DNA of 64,000 nucleotides from an uncultured Clostridia bacterium (GTDB lineage Bacteria > Bacillota > Clostridia > TANB77 > UBA1234), in contig CAKPAA010000005.1 in the NCBI GenBank assembly GCA_934132775.1, positions 39,066 to 103,065 of the forward strand, given 5' to 3'. The position numbers and the translations under genes were made by a program. Below the pieces are notes generated by a model that had not been told where the DNA came from, searched no databases, and saw nothing but the letters and a program-made list of their open reading frames with translations. Below are positions 28,571 through 37,524 of this stretch, in pieces; position 1 is the first letter of the stretch; each line of letters starts with the position of its first letter.

Positions 28571-29032
28571 ATGAAAATATATAATGTAAGTTCTAAAAAA
28601 ATAGTTTTTATAGTTATCTTGGTGGCAGTTTTAATTGCCTTATTCCTAGTAGCACTTAAACTAATTGCAATTTCCGATGTATTAGAAATGACAACCGAAA
28701 ATTACACAACAATACTAAAAGAATGTCATCAAGATCCGTATAAATACATAAATCAACGAATAAAAACAACCGGATACATATTTAGAAATAACGATTTTTC
28801 CGAAGAACAATTTGTAATAGCACGAGATATGCTTGTAAATAAAAATGAATCGCGAATTGTGGGATTTCTATGTGAATACGACGATATAGACAATTTTGAA
28901 AATAATGTTTGGGTTTCCGCAGAAGGAATACTTACCATTGGCGATTATTACGGTGCAATGCCAATAATAAAGATAAGAAAAATAGAAAAAATAACAACTC
29001 CGAACGAAACGTTTGTGAACCCACCTACTTAG
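28571..29032 (+). CDS. Membrane-anchored protein with DUF1980-like domain
   Basis: The ~153-residue protein has one N-terminal transmembrane helix (about residues 10-32) and an extracytoplasmic OB-fold-like domain. The segments INQRIKTTGYIFRNN, EQFVIARDMLV, IVGFLCEYD, FENNVWVSAEGIL and PIIKIRKIEKI follow the order of the C-terminal domain of TIGR03943/DUF1980 proteins. Those are usually partnered with a permease, which is absent here, and the family cysteines are also missing. The ATG at 28571 follows GGGTGAT. Confidence 0.65.
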   Translation: MKIYNVSSKKIVFIVILVAVLIALFLVALKLIAISDVLEMTTENYTTILKECHQDPYKYINQRIKTTGYIFRNNDFSEEQFVIARDMLVNKNESRIVGFLCEYDDIDNFENNVWVSAEGILTIGDYYGAMPIIKIRKIEKITTPNETFVNPPT

Positions 29033-29043
29033 GCGAAAATCTC

Positions 29044-29180
29044 TCATAAATTAAAGTTTTTTACGATGTGAAAGTATCTTATTAGCTTGTTACGTGATTG
29101 CCTTTCAACCCTCGAAAGTTTTTAACTGAAAGAAAGGAAATCGCTCGCATAAATTAAAGTTTTATGTAATATGAAAGTAA
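29044..29180. repeat. Two copies of a short CATAAATTAAAG-containing repeat
   Basis: CATAAATTAAAGTTTT followed by a TGAAAGTA segment occurs at about 29044 and 29146. A reverse-complement copy of the core lies at about 50541. These may be remnants of a dispersed short repeat family. Confidence 0.45.
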
Positions 29181-29230
29181 TGAATCTACCAATCTTTTAT
29201 GTATAGTTATTTCCTATTGTATAAAAAATA

Positions 29231-29305
29231 AAAAAACAGAAAATCTTGAAGTGAAACCTCATGATTAAACCTTTTGTTTCACTTCATTTTGATTTTCTGC
29301 TTTTT
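29231..29305. terminator. Bidirectional terminator
   Basis: A two-part stem (AAAACAGAAAATC with GAAGTGAAAC, and their complements) has A/T-runs on both sides. It separates the plus-strand DUF1980-like gene from the minus-strand ytvI-like gene and serves both. Confidence 0.85.
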
Positions 29306-29316
29306 AAATGTATTAT

Positions 29317-30426
29317 TTATTTTTCATCGAACAAATCTTTAAATAGTCCTCGTTCAAGCTGTTTTGAAAAAATACATCTTAAAGCCATTAGGGCAATTGG
29401 TCCTACTATTAGTCCAAACACACCGCCAATAAGTTTATAACCTGCATACATAGCCATTAACGTAATAATAGGATGTATTCCAAATTGATTGCTTACAAGT
29501 TTTGGCTCTATAAACTGTCTTACTATAAAGATTATTATATAAGTTATAAATATTGCAAGAGCAAAACCGTAATTTCCTTCAATTAGCATCCAAATTGCCC
29601 AAGGATTTAAAACTGTTCCAACGCCCAAAACAGGCAATATATCAACAAGCGCAATTATTATTGCAAGAGCAAATGGATAAGGCACATTAAAACCTATTGC
29701 ATTAAAAATATTAAAAGCCAAGAAAAGCTCTGCAAAAGTTATAACTATTATCTTTAAATAAACCTTTATATATCCACCAATAGAAGAGAACACTTCTTTT
29801 AGCACCTTGCTAGCATTCTTTATCCAAGACTTTGGGAATTGATGTTCCAACATATCTATAATATATATCCTATCTTTTGTAAGAAACACAAGTGCAAGAA
29901 TTGTAATGATTATATTTATTGCAACCGTAGGAATTGAAAGAAGCACTTTCAAAGACTGTGAAGCTATTTCTCCAACGTAAGTTCCTATATTTCCAATAAA
30001 ATCTATCACAGACTTTTCAATCGCATTTATAACTTGTGGTGAAATATCCGCCGCATAATCGGTCGTAATCTTGTCTGTAAGTACACTTACAAATTCAGTA
30101 GCCTTCGTAATTGCAGGAGCTATATTGCTACTTAACTTCAATAATTCTGATATAAGTTCTGTTATTCCGCCAATCAGTGCTGCACCTAATATTACAATTG
30201 TAAGTGTTATTATTATAAAGCTACTTACCCTTCTACTCATTTTTAGCTTGTTCATACAAAATTTAATCACCGGTTCTATTGCAATAGCTATTATAGCAGC
30301 AATTAAAAACGGCATAAAGAAAAATGCAAATTTACAAACTAAAAACAAAATTAACAACGTACCTAAAAATATTCCAACTCTTTCAATTACTCTTACTTTC
30401 TTACTTTTTACACTATTATTGTCCAT
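29317..30426 (-). CDS. ytvI: Sporulation-type AI-2E/PerM family membrane protein (YtvI-like)
   Basis: The 369-residue polytopic protein has two N-terminal helices, a soluble helical insert (about 95-160), and further helices ending in the conserved GVFGLIVGPIALMALRCIF. ALVDILPVLGVGTVLNPWAIW and the segment IVRQFIEPKLVSNQFGIHP are diagnostic for the AI-2E transporter superfamily. In spore formers the closest group is annotated YtvI. Its exact transport role is not established. It is transcribed alone, with its own terminator. Confidence 0.85.
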   Translation of the reverse strand: MDNNSVKSKKVRVIERVGIFLGTLLILFLVCKFAFFFMPFLIAAIIAIAIEPVIKFCMNKLKMSRRVSSFIIITLTIVILGAALIGGITELISELLKLSSNIAPAITKATEFVSVLTDKITTDYAADISPQVINAIEKSVIDFIGNIGTYVGEIASQSLKVLLSIPTVAINIIITILALVFLTKDRIYIIDMLEHQFPKSWIKNASKVLKEVFSSIGGYIKVYLKIIVITFAELFLAFNIFNAIGFNVPYPFALAIIIALVDILPVLGVGTVLNPWAIWMLIEGNYGFALAIFITYIIIFIVRQFIEPKLVSNQFGIHPIITLMAMYAGYKLIGGVFGLIVGPIALMALRCIFSKQLERGLFKDLFDEK

Positions 30427-30515
30427 TTAAGCACCTCTATCTATAAATTTTCTACTCCTATTCTTGCATATATTAGTGTCAAAATCAAGAAAAATATCTG
30501 TATATTACATTTATT

Positions 30516-30950
30516 TTATATATTTTCGGGTTCAGCAGGTTGAGAGATTTCAGTAAGCGCCTCACTCACTTCCATATTAAACTTATTACTTGCAGCAATA
30601 TCTCCAATAGAAATCATTCCAACAAGTTGCTCATTCTCAATAACAGGTAATCTTCTAATTTGTTGTTTTCTCATTAAATCAAGAGCAAAATCAACTTCAA
30701 CATCTGGCTTAACGCTATAAACCTTATCAGACATAATATTACTTGCAAAAGTTCTGCAAGGGTCAAACTTTTCTTTTGCCATATTAAGCACAATATCCCT
30801 ATCTGTAATCATTCCAAGCACCTGCGTACCGTGTGCAACAACAGGCACAGCACCAATATTATGGTGTCTCATCATTTTAGCTACATCAAAAACAGTATCA
30901 TTCGTATCTGCTAAGACTAAGTCTTTTGACATCAAATCTCTTACTAACAT
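30516..30950 (-). CDS. Tandem CBS-domain protein
   Basis: The 144-residue protein is two CBS domains and little else: residues 5-60 (VRDLMSKDLVLADTNDTVFD...VLGMITDRDIV) and 70-128 (SNIMSDKVYSVKPDVEVDFA...LVGMISIGDIA). Such stand-alone pairs bind adenine nucleotides and report energy state. AAAAAGGAGG precedes the ATG. The partner is unknown. Confidence 0.93.
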   Translation of the reverse strand: MLVRDLMSKDLVLADTNDTVFDVAKMMRHHNIGAVPVVAHGTQVLGMITDRDIVLNMAKEKFDPCRTFASNIMSDKVYSVKPDVEVDFALDLMRKQQIRRLPVIENEQLVGMISIGDIAASNKFNMEVSEALTEISQPAEPENI

Positions 30951-31059
30951 ATAAAAATCCTCCTTTTTAGTGATATTTTACCCAAAAGGAGTTAAATTAT
31001 TACAACATAACAAAATAATTACATTAACTCAATGCCAAAGCAATATAAAGTTTATCAAA

Positions 31060-31210
31060 TTACATTTTATTATATATTTGTCTAAGTATCTCTTTAACAT
31101 CAGTAATACTAATCCTATATTTATTATCTAAAACATATTTGCTTTGCATTTTTCGTATTTAATGTATCTATTATTTCTTTAAATAACTCTTTATTTAAAT
31201 GTAAATTCAT
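31060..31210 (-). pseudogene. Remnant of the gene following the AbiEi antitoxin
   Basis: Eight bases after the antitoxin stop, a new ATG with GGAG begins MNLHLNKELFKEIIDTLNTKN, but the frame ends after 28 codons (31124). A second frame then reads YVLDNKYRISITDVKEILRQ and stops at 31060. The position fits the AbiEii nucleotidyltransferase toxin gene that usually follows AbiEi, reduced here to scraps of its two ends by an internal deletion and frameshift. The family match itself is inferred from context. Confidence 0.5.
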
Positions 31211-31218
31211 AATTTCTC

Positions 31219-31866
31219 CTACCTTGCAAGCATAACTAACTTTTTAACTACTGCGTTACTATTAGTTTCTCTCACATACTTTAATATTTTTTCAAAATTC
31301 AGATTATTTTCTTGAATAAAATCATATATTATTTCATCAATGTTATCAACTTCTATATTTATGTTGTCTTTATTTTCTATTAAATCAATCAATTGCAAAT
31401 ACTTATAATTTTCAGTATTTACTGTTACTTTTGGCTTTCTTATTGTTACATTCAAATATTTATTAGTGTACTTGTTATTGTTTTTGCACTCATTTGTAAC
31501 TATATCAATGACATTAGGAACTTGTGTCGTTAAACCAACTTTATTAAATAAAGCAGCACCAGTTACATATCCTTTTACACTTTCAAGGCTATCAATTAAA
31601 TATTTTCGCTGAATTATTTTGCTATTTGCAAGTGGCATTTCTCCAAAAATATTAAACTTAGGAATGTAATAAATGCCTTTATATGCCATTTTTATTACAT
31701 TTTCTTTATTTAATCTATTTAATATTTCTTTTATATTATTAAATATTTTTTCTTTTTCTTCCTCATTATAAAATTGCATAACATATTTTTGTATATCTTC
31801 TATAAATATTGGCTCATTTTTCTCACAATTTTGTACATAACTCAAAACTATATCACGGCAATTCAT
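31219..31866 (-). CDS. AbiEi-type antitoxin / DUF6088 protein
   Basis: The ~215-residue protein has an N-terminal winged-helix region. Diagnostic patterns are the MAYKGIYYIPKFNIFGEMPLA segment, GYVTGAALFNKVGLTTQVPN, and a beta-rich C-terminal part. AbiEi proteins repress their own operon and counter the AbiEii nucleotidyltransferase toxin of type IV toxin-antitoxin and abortive-infection systems. The ATG at 31866 follows AAGGAGG; the GTG three codons earlier is inside the ribosome site. The expected toxin gene downstream is decayed, leaving an orphan. Confidence 0.78.
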   Translation of the reverse strand: MNCRDIVLSYVQNCEKNEPIFIEDIQKYVMQFYNEEEKEKIFNNIKEILNRLNKENVIKMAYKGIYYIPKFNIFGEMPLANSKIIQRKYLIDSLESVKGYVTGAALFNKVGLTTQVPNVIDIVTNECKNNNKYTNKYLNVTIRKPKVTVNTENYKYLQLIDLIENKDNINIEVDNIDEIIYDFIQENNLNFEKILKYVRETNSNAVVKKLVMLAR

Positions 31867-32005
31867 TTTCTTCACCTCCTTGTTACCATTTTGTGATTAT
31901 TATATGCTTATATTCATATTATAGTAACATTTTAGCATTTTTATTTATTTTTGTCAAACATAAATGATTATGCACTCTACATAAGAAAGCTGAAAAACGC
32001 ACAAA

Positions 32006-32035
32006 AAAGAGCTACTCGTTTAAGAGTAACTCTTT
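32006..32035 (-). terminator. Terminator after ppdK
   Basis: Arms AAAGAG-C-TACTC and GAGTA-A-CTCTTT form a stem with one mismatch, just after the ppdK stop. Confidence 0.75.
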
Positions 32036-32058
32036 GTATTAGCTAGTTATTTATCTAA

Positions 32059-34689
32059 CTATTTTGCTCTTGGATATTTAATTTGAGCTTGAGCAGCTGC
32101 AAGTCTAGCTACTGGAACTCTAAATGGTGAGCAAGATACATAAGTTAAACCAGCTCTGTGACAGAACTCAACAGAAGAAGGATCTCCACCGTGTTCTCCG
32201 CAAATACCTAATTTAATATCAGGTCTTGTCTTTTTACCAAGTTCAACAGCCATTTTAACTAATTTACCAACACCAACTTGGTCTAGTTTAGCAAATGGGT
32301 CGTTTTCATATATCTTCTTATCATAGTAAGCACCTAAGAATTTACCAGCATCATCTCTTGAGAAACCAAATGTCATTTGTGTTAAGTCATTTGTTCCGAA
32401 TGAGAAGAATTCAGCTTCTTTAGCAATTTCATCAGCTGTTAATGCAGCTCTTGGTATTTCAATCATTGTACCAACTTTATACTTCATATCAACACCAGCT
32501 TCAGCAATTATCTTATCAGCTGTTGCACATACTACATCTTTAACATATTTTAATTCTTTAACTTCGCCTACAAGAGGTATCATTATTTCAGGTGTAATCA
32601 TCTTTCCAATTTTCTTAGAAACATTGATTGCAGCTTTAATAACAGCTTCCGTTTGCATCTCAGCAATTTCTGGGAATGTAACAGCTAGACGGCATCCTCT
32701 GTGTCCCATCATTGGGTTGAATTCGTGAAGACTAGCAATAATTGCTTTGATTTCTTCAACTGTCTTGCCTTGTGTTTTAGCAAGTAATTCAATATCCTTT
32801 TCCTCTGTTGGAACGAACTCGTGTAGAGGAGGATCTAGGAATCTAATTGTTACTTCGTATCCGTCCATTGTTTCAAATAATTGTTCGAAGTCACTTTGTT
32901 GCATTGGCTCTATTTTAGCAAGTGCAGCTTTTCTTTGTTCAACTGTATCTGAACAAATCATTTCTCTAATAGCAGCTATTCTGTCGCCATCAAAGAACAT
33001 ATGCTCTGTACGACAAAGACCAATACCTTGTGCCCCTAATTCTTTTGCCTTAGCAGCATCTCTTGGAGTATCAGCATTTGTTCTAACTTCTAGGACTCTG
33101 TATTTATCAGCCCAGTTCATTATTCTTTCAAAATCTCCACCAATTGTAGCATCAACTGTTGGAATAATGCCATCGTAAATGTTACCTGTTGAACCATCAA
33201 GTGAGATTTCATCTCCCTCGTGATATGTTTTACCAGCAAGAGTAAATTTCTTGTTTTCTTCATCCATAACGATATCTCCACAACCAGATACGCAACATTT
33301 ACCCATACCACGTGCAACAACTGCTGCGTGAGATGTTCTACCACCACGAACTGTTAAGATACCTTGAGCAGCTTTCATACCTTCGATATCTTCTGGAGAT
33401 GTTTCAAGACGAACTAAAACAACTTTCTCCCTAGCGCCTTTTACTTTTGCATCTTCAGCTGTGAATACGATTTTACCACAAGCGGCACCAGGAGAAGCAC
33501 CTAAAGCTTTACCAATTGGTTTAGCTTCTTTTAATGCCTTAGGGTCAAATTGTGGGTGAAGTAATGTGTCTAAGTTACGAGGATCAATCATAGCAACTGC
33601 TTCTTCCTCTGTTCTCATTCCTTCATCAACTAAGTCACAAGCAATCTTTAATGAAGCTTGAGCTGTTCTCTTACCGTTACGTGTTTGTAACATATATAAT
33701 TTACCGTGTTCAACAGTAAACTCCATATCTTGCATATCTCTGTAATGAGATTCAAGTTTTTGGCAAACATCTTTGAATTGTTCAAATGCTTCTGGGAATT
33801 TGTCAGCCATTTCTGTAATCTTCATTGGTGTACGAACACCAGCAACAACGTCTTCACCTTGTGCATTTGTTAAGAATTCACCATATAGACCTTTTTCACC
33901 AGTAGCTGGATCACGAGTAAATGCAACACCAGTACCACAGTCATCACCCATATTACCGAATGCCATCATTTGAACGTTAACAGCAGTTCCCCAAGAATAA
34001 GGAATATCGTTATCTCTTCTGTATACGTTTGCTCTTGGATTATCCCAAGATCTGAATACAGCTTTGATAGCTCCCATCAATTGTTCTGTTGGATCTGTTG
34101 GGAAATCAGAACCAATCTTTTCTTTGTACTCAGCTTTGAATTCTTCTGCTAATTCTTTTAAATCATCAGCTGTAAGTTCAACGTCTTGAGTAACTCCTCT
34201 ATCAGCTTTCATTTTATCTATAAGTTGTTCGAAGTATTTCTTACCAACTTCCATAACTACGTCTGAATACATTTGAATAAATCTTCTGTAACAATCCCAA
34301 GCCCAACGTGGGTTACCTGATTTTGCTGCAATTGATTCAACAACTTGTTCATTCAAACCTAAGTTAAGAATTGTATCCATCATTCCTGGCATTGATGCTC
34401 TTGCACCACTACGTACAGAAACTAAAAGTGGATTTTCAACATCTCCGAACTTTTTACCTGTAATCTCTTCCATTTTTTTGATGTATTCAAAAATTTGTGC
34501 TTGAATTTCATCATTGATTTTTCTTCCATCTTCATAATATTGAGTACATGCTTCTGTTGAAATTGTAAAACCTTGTGGAACTGGTAAGCCAAGCTTTGTC
34601 ATTTCTGCTAAGTTTGCTCCTTTTCCTCCAAGAAGTTCTCTCATTGAAGCGTCACCTTCACTAAAAAGATAAACATACTTTTTACTCAT
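32059..34689 (-). CDS. ppdK: Pyruvate, phosphate dikinase
   Basis: The 876-residue enzyme interconverts pyruvate + ATP + Pi with PEP + AMP + PPi, serving PPi-dependent glycolysis in many Clostridia. The nucleotide-binding domain begins YLFSEGDASMRELLGGKGANLAEM. The phosphohistidine swivel domain has GGRTSHAAVVARGMGKCCVSG with the catalytic histidine. The TIM-barrel PEP domain ends with FSFGTNDLTQMTFGFSRDD and GICGEHGGDP. The length equals the family norm. AAGGAGG precedes the ATG, and the gene stands alone. Codons are more optimal than those of its neighbours, suggesting strong expression. Confidence 0.98.
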   Translation of the reverse strand: MSKKYVYLFSEGDASMRELLGGKGANLAEMTKLGLPVPQGFTISTEACTQYYEDGRKINDEIQAQIFEYIKKMEEITGKKFGDVENPLLVSVRSGARASMPGMMDTILNLGLNEQVVESIAAKSGNPRWAWDCYRRFIQMYSDVVMEVGKKYFEQLIDKMKADRGVTQDVELTADDLKELAEEFKAEYKEKIGSDFPTDPTEQLMGAIKAVFRSWDNPRANVYRRDNDIPYSWGTAVNVQMMAFGNMGDDCGTGVAFTRDPATGEKGLYGEFLTNAQGEDVVAGVRTPMKITEMADKFPEAFEQFKDVCQKLESHYRDMQDMEFTVEHGKLYMLQTRNGKRTAQASLKIACDLVDEGMRTEEEAVAMIDPRNLDTLLHPQFDPKALKEAKPIGKALGASPGAACGKIVFTAEDAKVKGAREKVVLVRLETSPEDIEGMKAAQGILTVRGGRTSHAAVVARGMGKCCVSGCGDIVMDEENKKFTLAGKTYHEGDEISLDGSTGNIYDGIIPTVDATIGGDFERIMNWADKYRVLEVRTNADTPRDAAKAKELGAQGIGLCRTEHMFFDGDRIAAIREMICSDTVEQRKAALAKIEPMQQSDFEQLFETMDGYEVTIRFLDPPLHEFVPTEEKDIELLAKTQGKTVEEIKAIIASLHEFNPMMGHRGCRLAVTFPEIAEMQTEAVIKAAINVSKKIGKMITPEIMIPLVGEVKELKYVKDVVCATADKIIAEAGVDMKYKVGTMIEIPRAALTADEIAKEAEFFSFGTNDLTQMTFGFSRDDAGKFLGAYYDKKIYENDPFAKLDQVGVGKLVKMAVELGKKTRPDIKLGICGEHGGDPSSVEFCHRAGLTYVSCSPFRVPVARLAAAQAQIKYPRAK

Positions 34690-34812
34690 TTTATTTCCTC
34701 CTTGTTAATTAATTATTGTAATGTAAATTTTGTCCTTAACACTAGAATAATATATACCAGTTTGTCCAAAAAATCAACTATTTTAAAGGCTTTATTTTTC
34801 GTCATAATTATG

Positions 34813-34841
34813 TTGACTATGCTGGTAAAAGATGTTATACT
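34813..34841 (+). promoter_or_regulatory. Promoter of the small membrane-protein cluster
   Basis: TTGACT and TATACT are separated by 17 bp, about 140 bp upstream of the first small gene. A very short frame at 34893 (ATG right after AAAGGAGG, 17 codons) follows; its spacing is too short to support it. Confidence 0.7.
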
Positions 34842-34978
34842 TACTGCGTAGGTAAATCTTTATAATAACTGTCTTTTATAATTAAAGGAGGTATGTCAAT
34901 AGCAAATTGGGAAGTTGTTTTCTATGACTCACGACTAGGCACTTAAAGACTAACTAATTTTTAAAGGAGGACACCACT

Positions 34979-35065
34979 ATGACAGCAATGGAACTTGCCC
35001 CGCTTGCTCTAATCATCTTAGCATTTGTTGTCATCGCCATGATGGTGGCATTCGGCACAAACTGA
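34979..35065 (+). CDS. 28-residue membrane peptide
   Basis: AAAGGAGG lies 8 bases before an ATG that starts a 28-codon frame made almost entirely of one hydrophobic helix (LAPLALIILAFVVIAMMVAF). It is the first of five short membrane-protein genes in a row on the plus strand. No family is recognised. The strong ribosome site and its place in the cluster support it as real. Confidence 0.65.
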   Translation: MTAMELAPLALIILAFVVIAMMVAFGTN

Positions 35066-35111
35066 TTTAATGTTTTAGACGTAAAATTGTTTAGGAGGAA
35101 TTTAAAAGAAA

Positions 35112-35546
35112 ATGATACCGCTTGTGTTAGTTTCGGCGATTATAATAATTTTGCTCATTACAGCTGCTCAAACAATATACCAAAAGAAAAAATTAAATTA
35201 CACTAACGTTGCACTTAGCATAATTTTTGTAATTTTCTTTTTCACAGCAATTAACACCTATCTATTCAAGCCCGCAAAATTGAATGAAGCTTCTCTAGCT
35301 CTCATAAACGCAGAGCCTTACAGGTTGTCTGACGCTTCTTTTCAATTTTCTCAAAGTGGAAATACATTCAATATTCCCACTGAAAAAGTTGGATTTGACG
35401 CGATATTCAAGTCAGCCGATTATTCAGAGGCTTACCTTCTGACATTTGAATATAGAAGCACGCTTTGGTACTACGCAGGGTTATTTCCTGAAAGAGTAAA
35501 GATACTGATTCTCCCTCTTAGTGAAATCTACTCTGATATTATCTAA
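35112..35546 (+). CDS. Two-helix membrane protein (144 aa)
   Basis: Two transmembrane helices (about residues 4-19 and 33-50) are followed by a ~90-residue soluble domain that is probably outside the cell (SLALINAEPYRLSDASFQF and on). The family is not recognised. AGGAGGAATTT precedes the ATG. It is the second gene of the five-gene cluster and the only one with a sizeable soluble part, so it may be the functional core. Confidence 0.7.
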   Translation: MIPLVLVSAIIIILLITAAQTIYQKKKLNYTNVALSIIFVIFFFTAINTYLFKPAKLNEASLALINAEPYRLSDASFQFSQSGNTFNIPTEKVGFDAIFKSADYSEAYLLTFEYRSTLWYYAGLFPERVKILILPLSEIYSDII

Positions 35547-35609
35547 ATGTGGCTTATGTAGACCTTTCATAAAAATTTTCCATCGACTTATTAAGAAAGG
35601 ATGATAAAT

Positions 35610-35852
35610 ATGGAAAAGAAGAGAACTAACTATTTTGTCATAATTATTGCAAGCGTCATATTCGGGTTAGTGTTTAATTTTGGCTCGCCCTTTTTTATTG
35701 GGTGCTTCTTTGCAGCAATTGCACTTGCAGGTCTGCTATTGGAAGCCAAGGGTAGCAATAACCCCGGTATCTTCTACTTCGTGGGCATTTGTATTGCCAT
35801 AATCATTGGGTACTTTGCTTATAGCACGTACGTTCTCCCTCATTTGCCTTAA
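35610..35852 (+). CDS. Small membrane protein (80 aa)
   Basis: It has two to three hydrophobic segments (YFVIIIASVIFGLVFNFG, FFIGCFFAAIALAGLLLEA, FYFVGICIAIIIGYFAY) with very short loops. The start at 35610 has AGAAAGG 9 bases upstream; the ATG at 35601 is too close to it. No family is recognised. Confidence 0.68.
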   Translation: MEKKRTNYFVIIIASVIFGLVFNFGSPFFIGCFFAAIALAGLLLEAKGSNNPGIFYFVGICIAIIIGYFAYSTYVLPHLP

Positions 35853-35906
35853 AGGCAAAATTCAGTCTTACTTTGCTTTTCAAAATTTAAATAAGGAGGA
35901 GAAATT

Positions 35907-36089
35907 ATGAATCTGCCATTTTTGATCTTTTGTGCAGTCATTTTTACTGTTATTTGCTACCGTGCTATGAAAGATGAACAGTTTTATAAAGAGCATAGTT
36001 ATATCTTTATGACTGGAGCTGCTTCGGCAGTGGTACTTATGCTTTGGCTATTTATCATTGTCAGAATTATTACAGATATTTTGGGCTAA
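35907..36089 (+). CDS. Small membrane protein (60 aa)
   Basis: Two hydrophobic helices (LPFLIFCAVIFTVICYRAM and MTGAASAVVLMLWLFIIVRI) are joined by a short polar loop. AAGGAGGAG precedes the ATG. It is the fourth gene in the cluster; no family is recognised. Confidence 0.68.
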   Translation: MNLPFLIFCAVIFTVICYRAMKDEQFYKEHSYIFMTGAASAVVLMLWLFIIVRIITDILG

Positions 36090-36104
36090 GAAAGGAGCAT
36101 CTTT

Positions 36105-36269
36105 ATGTTTCTTCGAATTATTTCCCCATTTATCCTTGGGTGGCTCATTAAAGAAATCGGAGGGTATATCGGTATTGCGTTCACCTTTCCAATAATTATC
36201 GTTATTGTTGGCATCTACTCTGCTCTACTTATCGCAGTAACTGTGCACAGTATGCGTGACGACTTTTAA
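36105..36269 (+). CDS. Small membrane protein (54 aa)
   Basis: AGAAAGGAG precedes an ATG starting a 54-codon frame (MFLRIISPFILGWLIKEIG..., then FPIIIVIVGIYSALLIAVTV) with two hydrophobic segments. It closes the five-gene cluster, 15 bases after the fourth gene. Confidence 0.66.
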   Translation: MFLRIISPFILGWLIKEIGGYIGIAFTFPIIIVIVGIYSALLIAVTVHSMRDDF

Positions 36270-36356
36270 TTTAAAGAATAGTAAATACTCATACGTAAGT
36301 TTTCTGCAATCTGCATTTGGCATATTTGCCATTGCAATTATAGTTTCTTCAACTTT

Positions 36357-36393
36357 AAAAAACGTGTTACCTCAAAAAAGTAACACGTTTTTT
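36357..36393. terminator. Bidirectional terminator
   Basis: A perfect 14-bp stem (AAAAAACGTGTTAC / GTAACACGTTTTTT) serves both the plus-strand small-protein cluster and the minus-strand ATP-grasp gene. Confidence 0.92.
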
Positions 36394-36394
36394 C

Positions 36395-37405
36395 CTATTT
36401 TAGTGCTTTTTCAAACATAGGAAGCACTCCTACATCATTTGGTCCTATTTTTTCAGCCACCTGATAAATATCATGACCTGGGAACTGATTTCCCTCTATT
36501 AGCACTGGACCGTTTATACTCATTGCTACGTCCCAACCTACGTATCTTACGTGGTTGCTCCTCTTTGCTGCTGTTTTTACAAGTTCTTTTGCCTCATTCC
36601 AATATGGAATTTGAAAGCCTTTTATTGTTGTTCCTGTTAATGGATGTTTTTCAAAAAGTTCTCCTTTTTTGTTTACAGCTTCTTCGACAATTATTCCTGT
36701 TTCTGTGTCAACTTTTGCTGTCATTCCACCACTGTTGAAGTTGTCTACTACTTTTCCGTTTCCTATTCTAACGAAAGTTGCAAGTATTGTTACTTCCCCT
36801 TTTTCATTCATCACGGATACCATTCTTGTTGTGTTTACAGAAGTTGAATTTAGTTTACTCATTTCTTCGCATTGAATTACTGGTTCTTCTAGCAATTCCA
36901 ACTTTTGGTCTATTAAATGATTATAAATTTTTTCGTAGTCATTATTCCATTCTTGCGCATCTATTTTTTCTATATTTTTCCCACATTGTCCATCATTTGG
37001 CTTTGCAAAGAATACTTTATGCTTGCCCATAAATTCTAAAACTTCTTCTTTTCTAGCACTTACAGGATATATGTAATCTCTTTTTAGAAATTCTTTGAAC
37101 ATATCATTAAATTCGTTTTTATTGTTAAATAAGTGCCAATATTCCCTTTCATTCAACTTCTTTACGAATTTATTGTTTATGCCTCTTGTAAGCATTGTTT
37201 TTCTTTGCTTTGAGTTTAACTTGTAAAATCCAATTACATCGTAATCTACATAACCAGCACCATATCTAATGCCGCACCACACCATATCACAAAAAATTGT
37301 GAATTTAGATTTATTGCATTTCTTTTTCACAACATCAATTCTTTCAAACATTGATTTGTAATTCATAGTGCAAAGTCTCTTAAACAAATAATTTAAACTA
37401 GGCAT
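36395..37405 (-). CDS. Sugar-transfer-associated ATP-grasp protein
   Basis: The 336-residue protein shows the ATP-grasp fold of PF14397. KVFFAKPNDGQCGKNI is the nucleotide-binding loop, STSVNTTRMVSVM lies in the core, and GWDVAMSINGPVLIEGNQFPG holds the metal ligands (acidic residues and Asn) near the C terminus. Members are found with polysaccharide and teichoic-acid-like gene clusters. Here it stands alone, so its substrate is open. TAGGAGGCTG precedes the ATG. Confidence 0.88.
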   Translation of the reverse strand: MPSLNYLFKRLCTMNYKSMFERIDVVKKKCNKSKFTIFCDMVWCGIRYGAGYVDYDVIGFYKLNSKQRKTMLTRGINNKFVKKLNEREYWHLFNNKNEFNDMFKEFLKRDYIYPVSARKEEVLEFMGKHKVFFAKPNDGQCGKNIEKIDAQEWNNDYEKIYNHLIDQKLELLEEPVIQCEEMSKLNSTSVNTTRMVSVMNEKGEVTILATFVRIGNGKVVDNFNSGGMTAKVDTETGIIVEEAVNKKGELFEKHPLTGTTIKGFQIPYWNEAKELVKTAAKRSNHVRYVGWDVAMSINGPVLIEGNQFPGHDIYQVAEKIGPNDVGVLPMFEKALK

Positions 37406-37524
37406 CTTTTTCAGCCTCCTATTTTTCTATCATATGTACTACTAACGCTTTTATAAAATTTCTTTTTTATCTAAGAAAAGTGAAAATCAAAAAATTTTAT
37501 ATTCAGCATTTTTATTAGGTTTAA

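Noticed and set aside
34893..34946. 17-codon frame before the small membrane-protein cluster
   Set aside because: The ATG is only one or two bases from AAAGGAGG, too close for normal initiation. It may be a chance frame in the leader.
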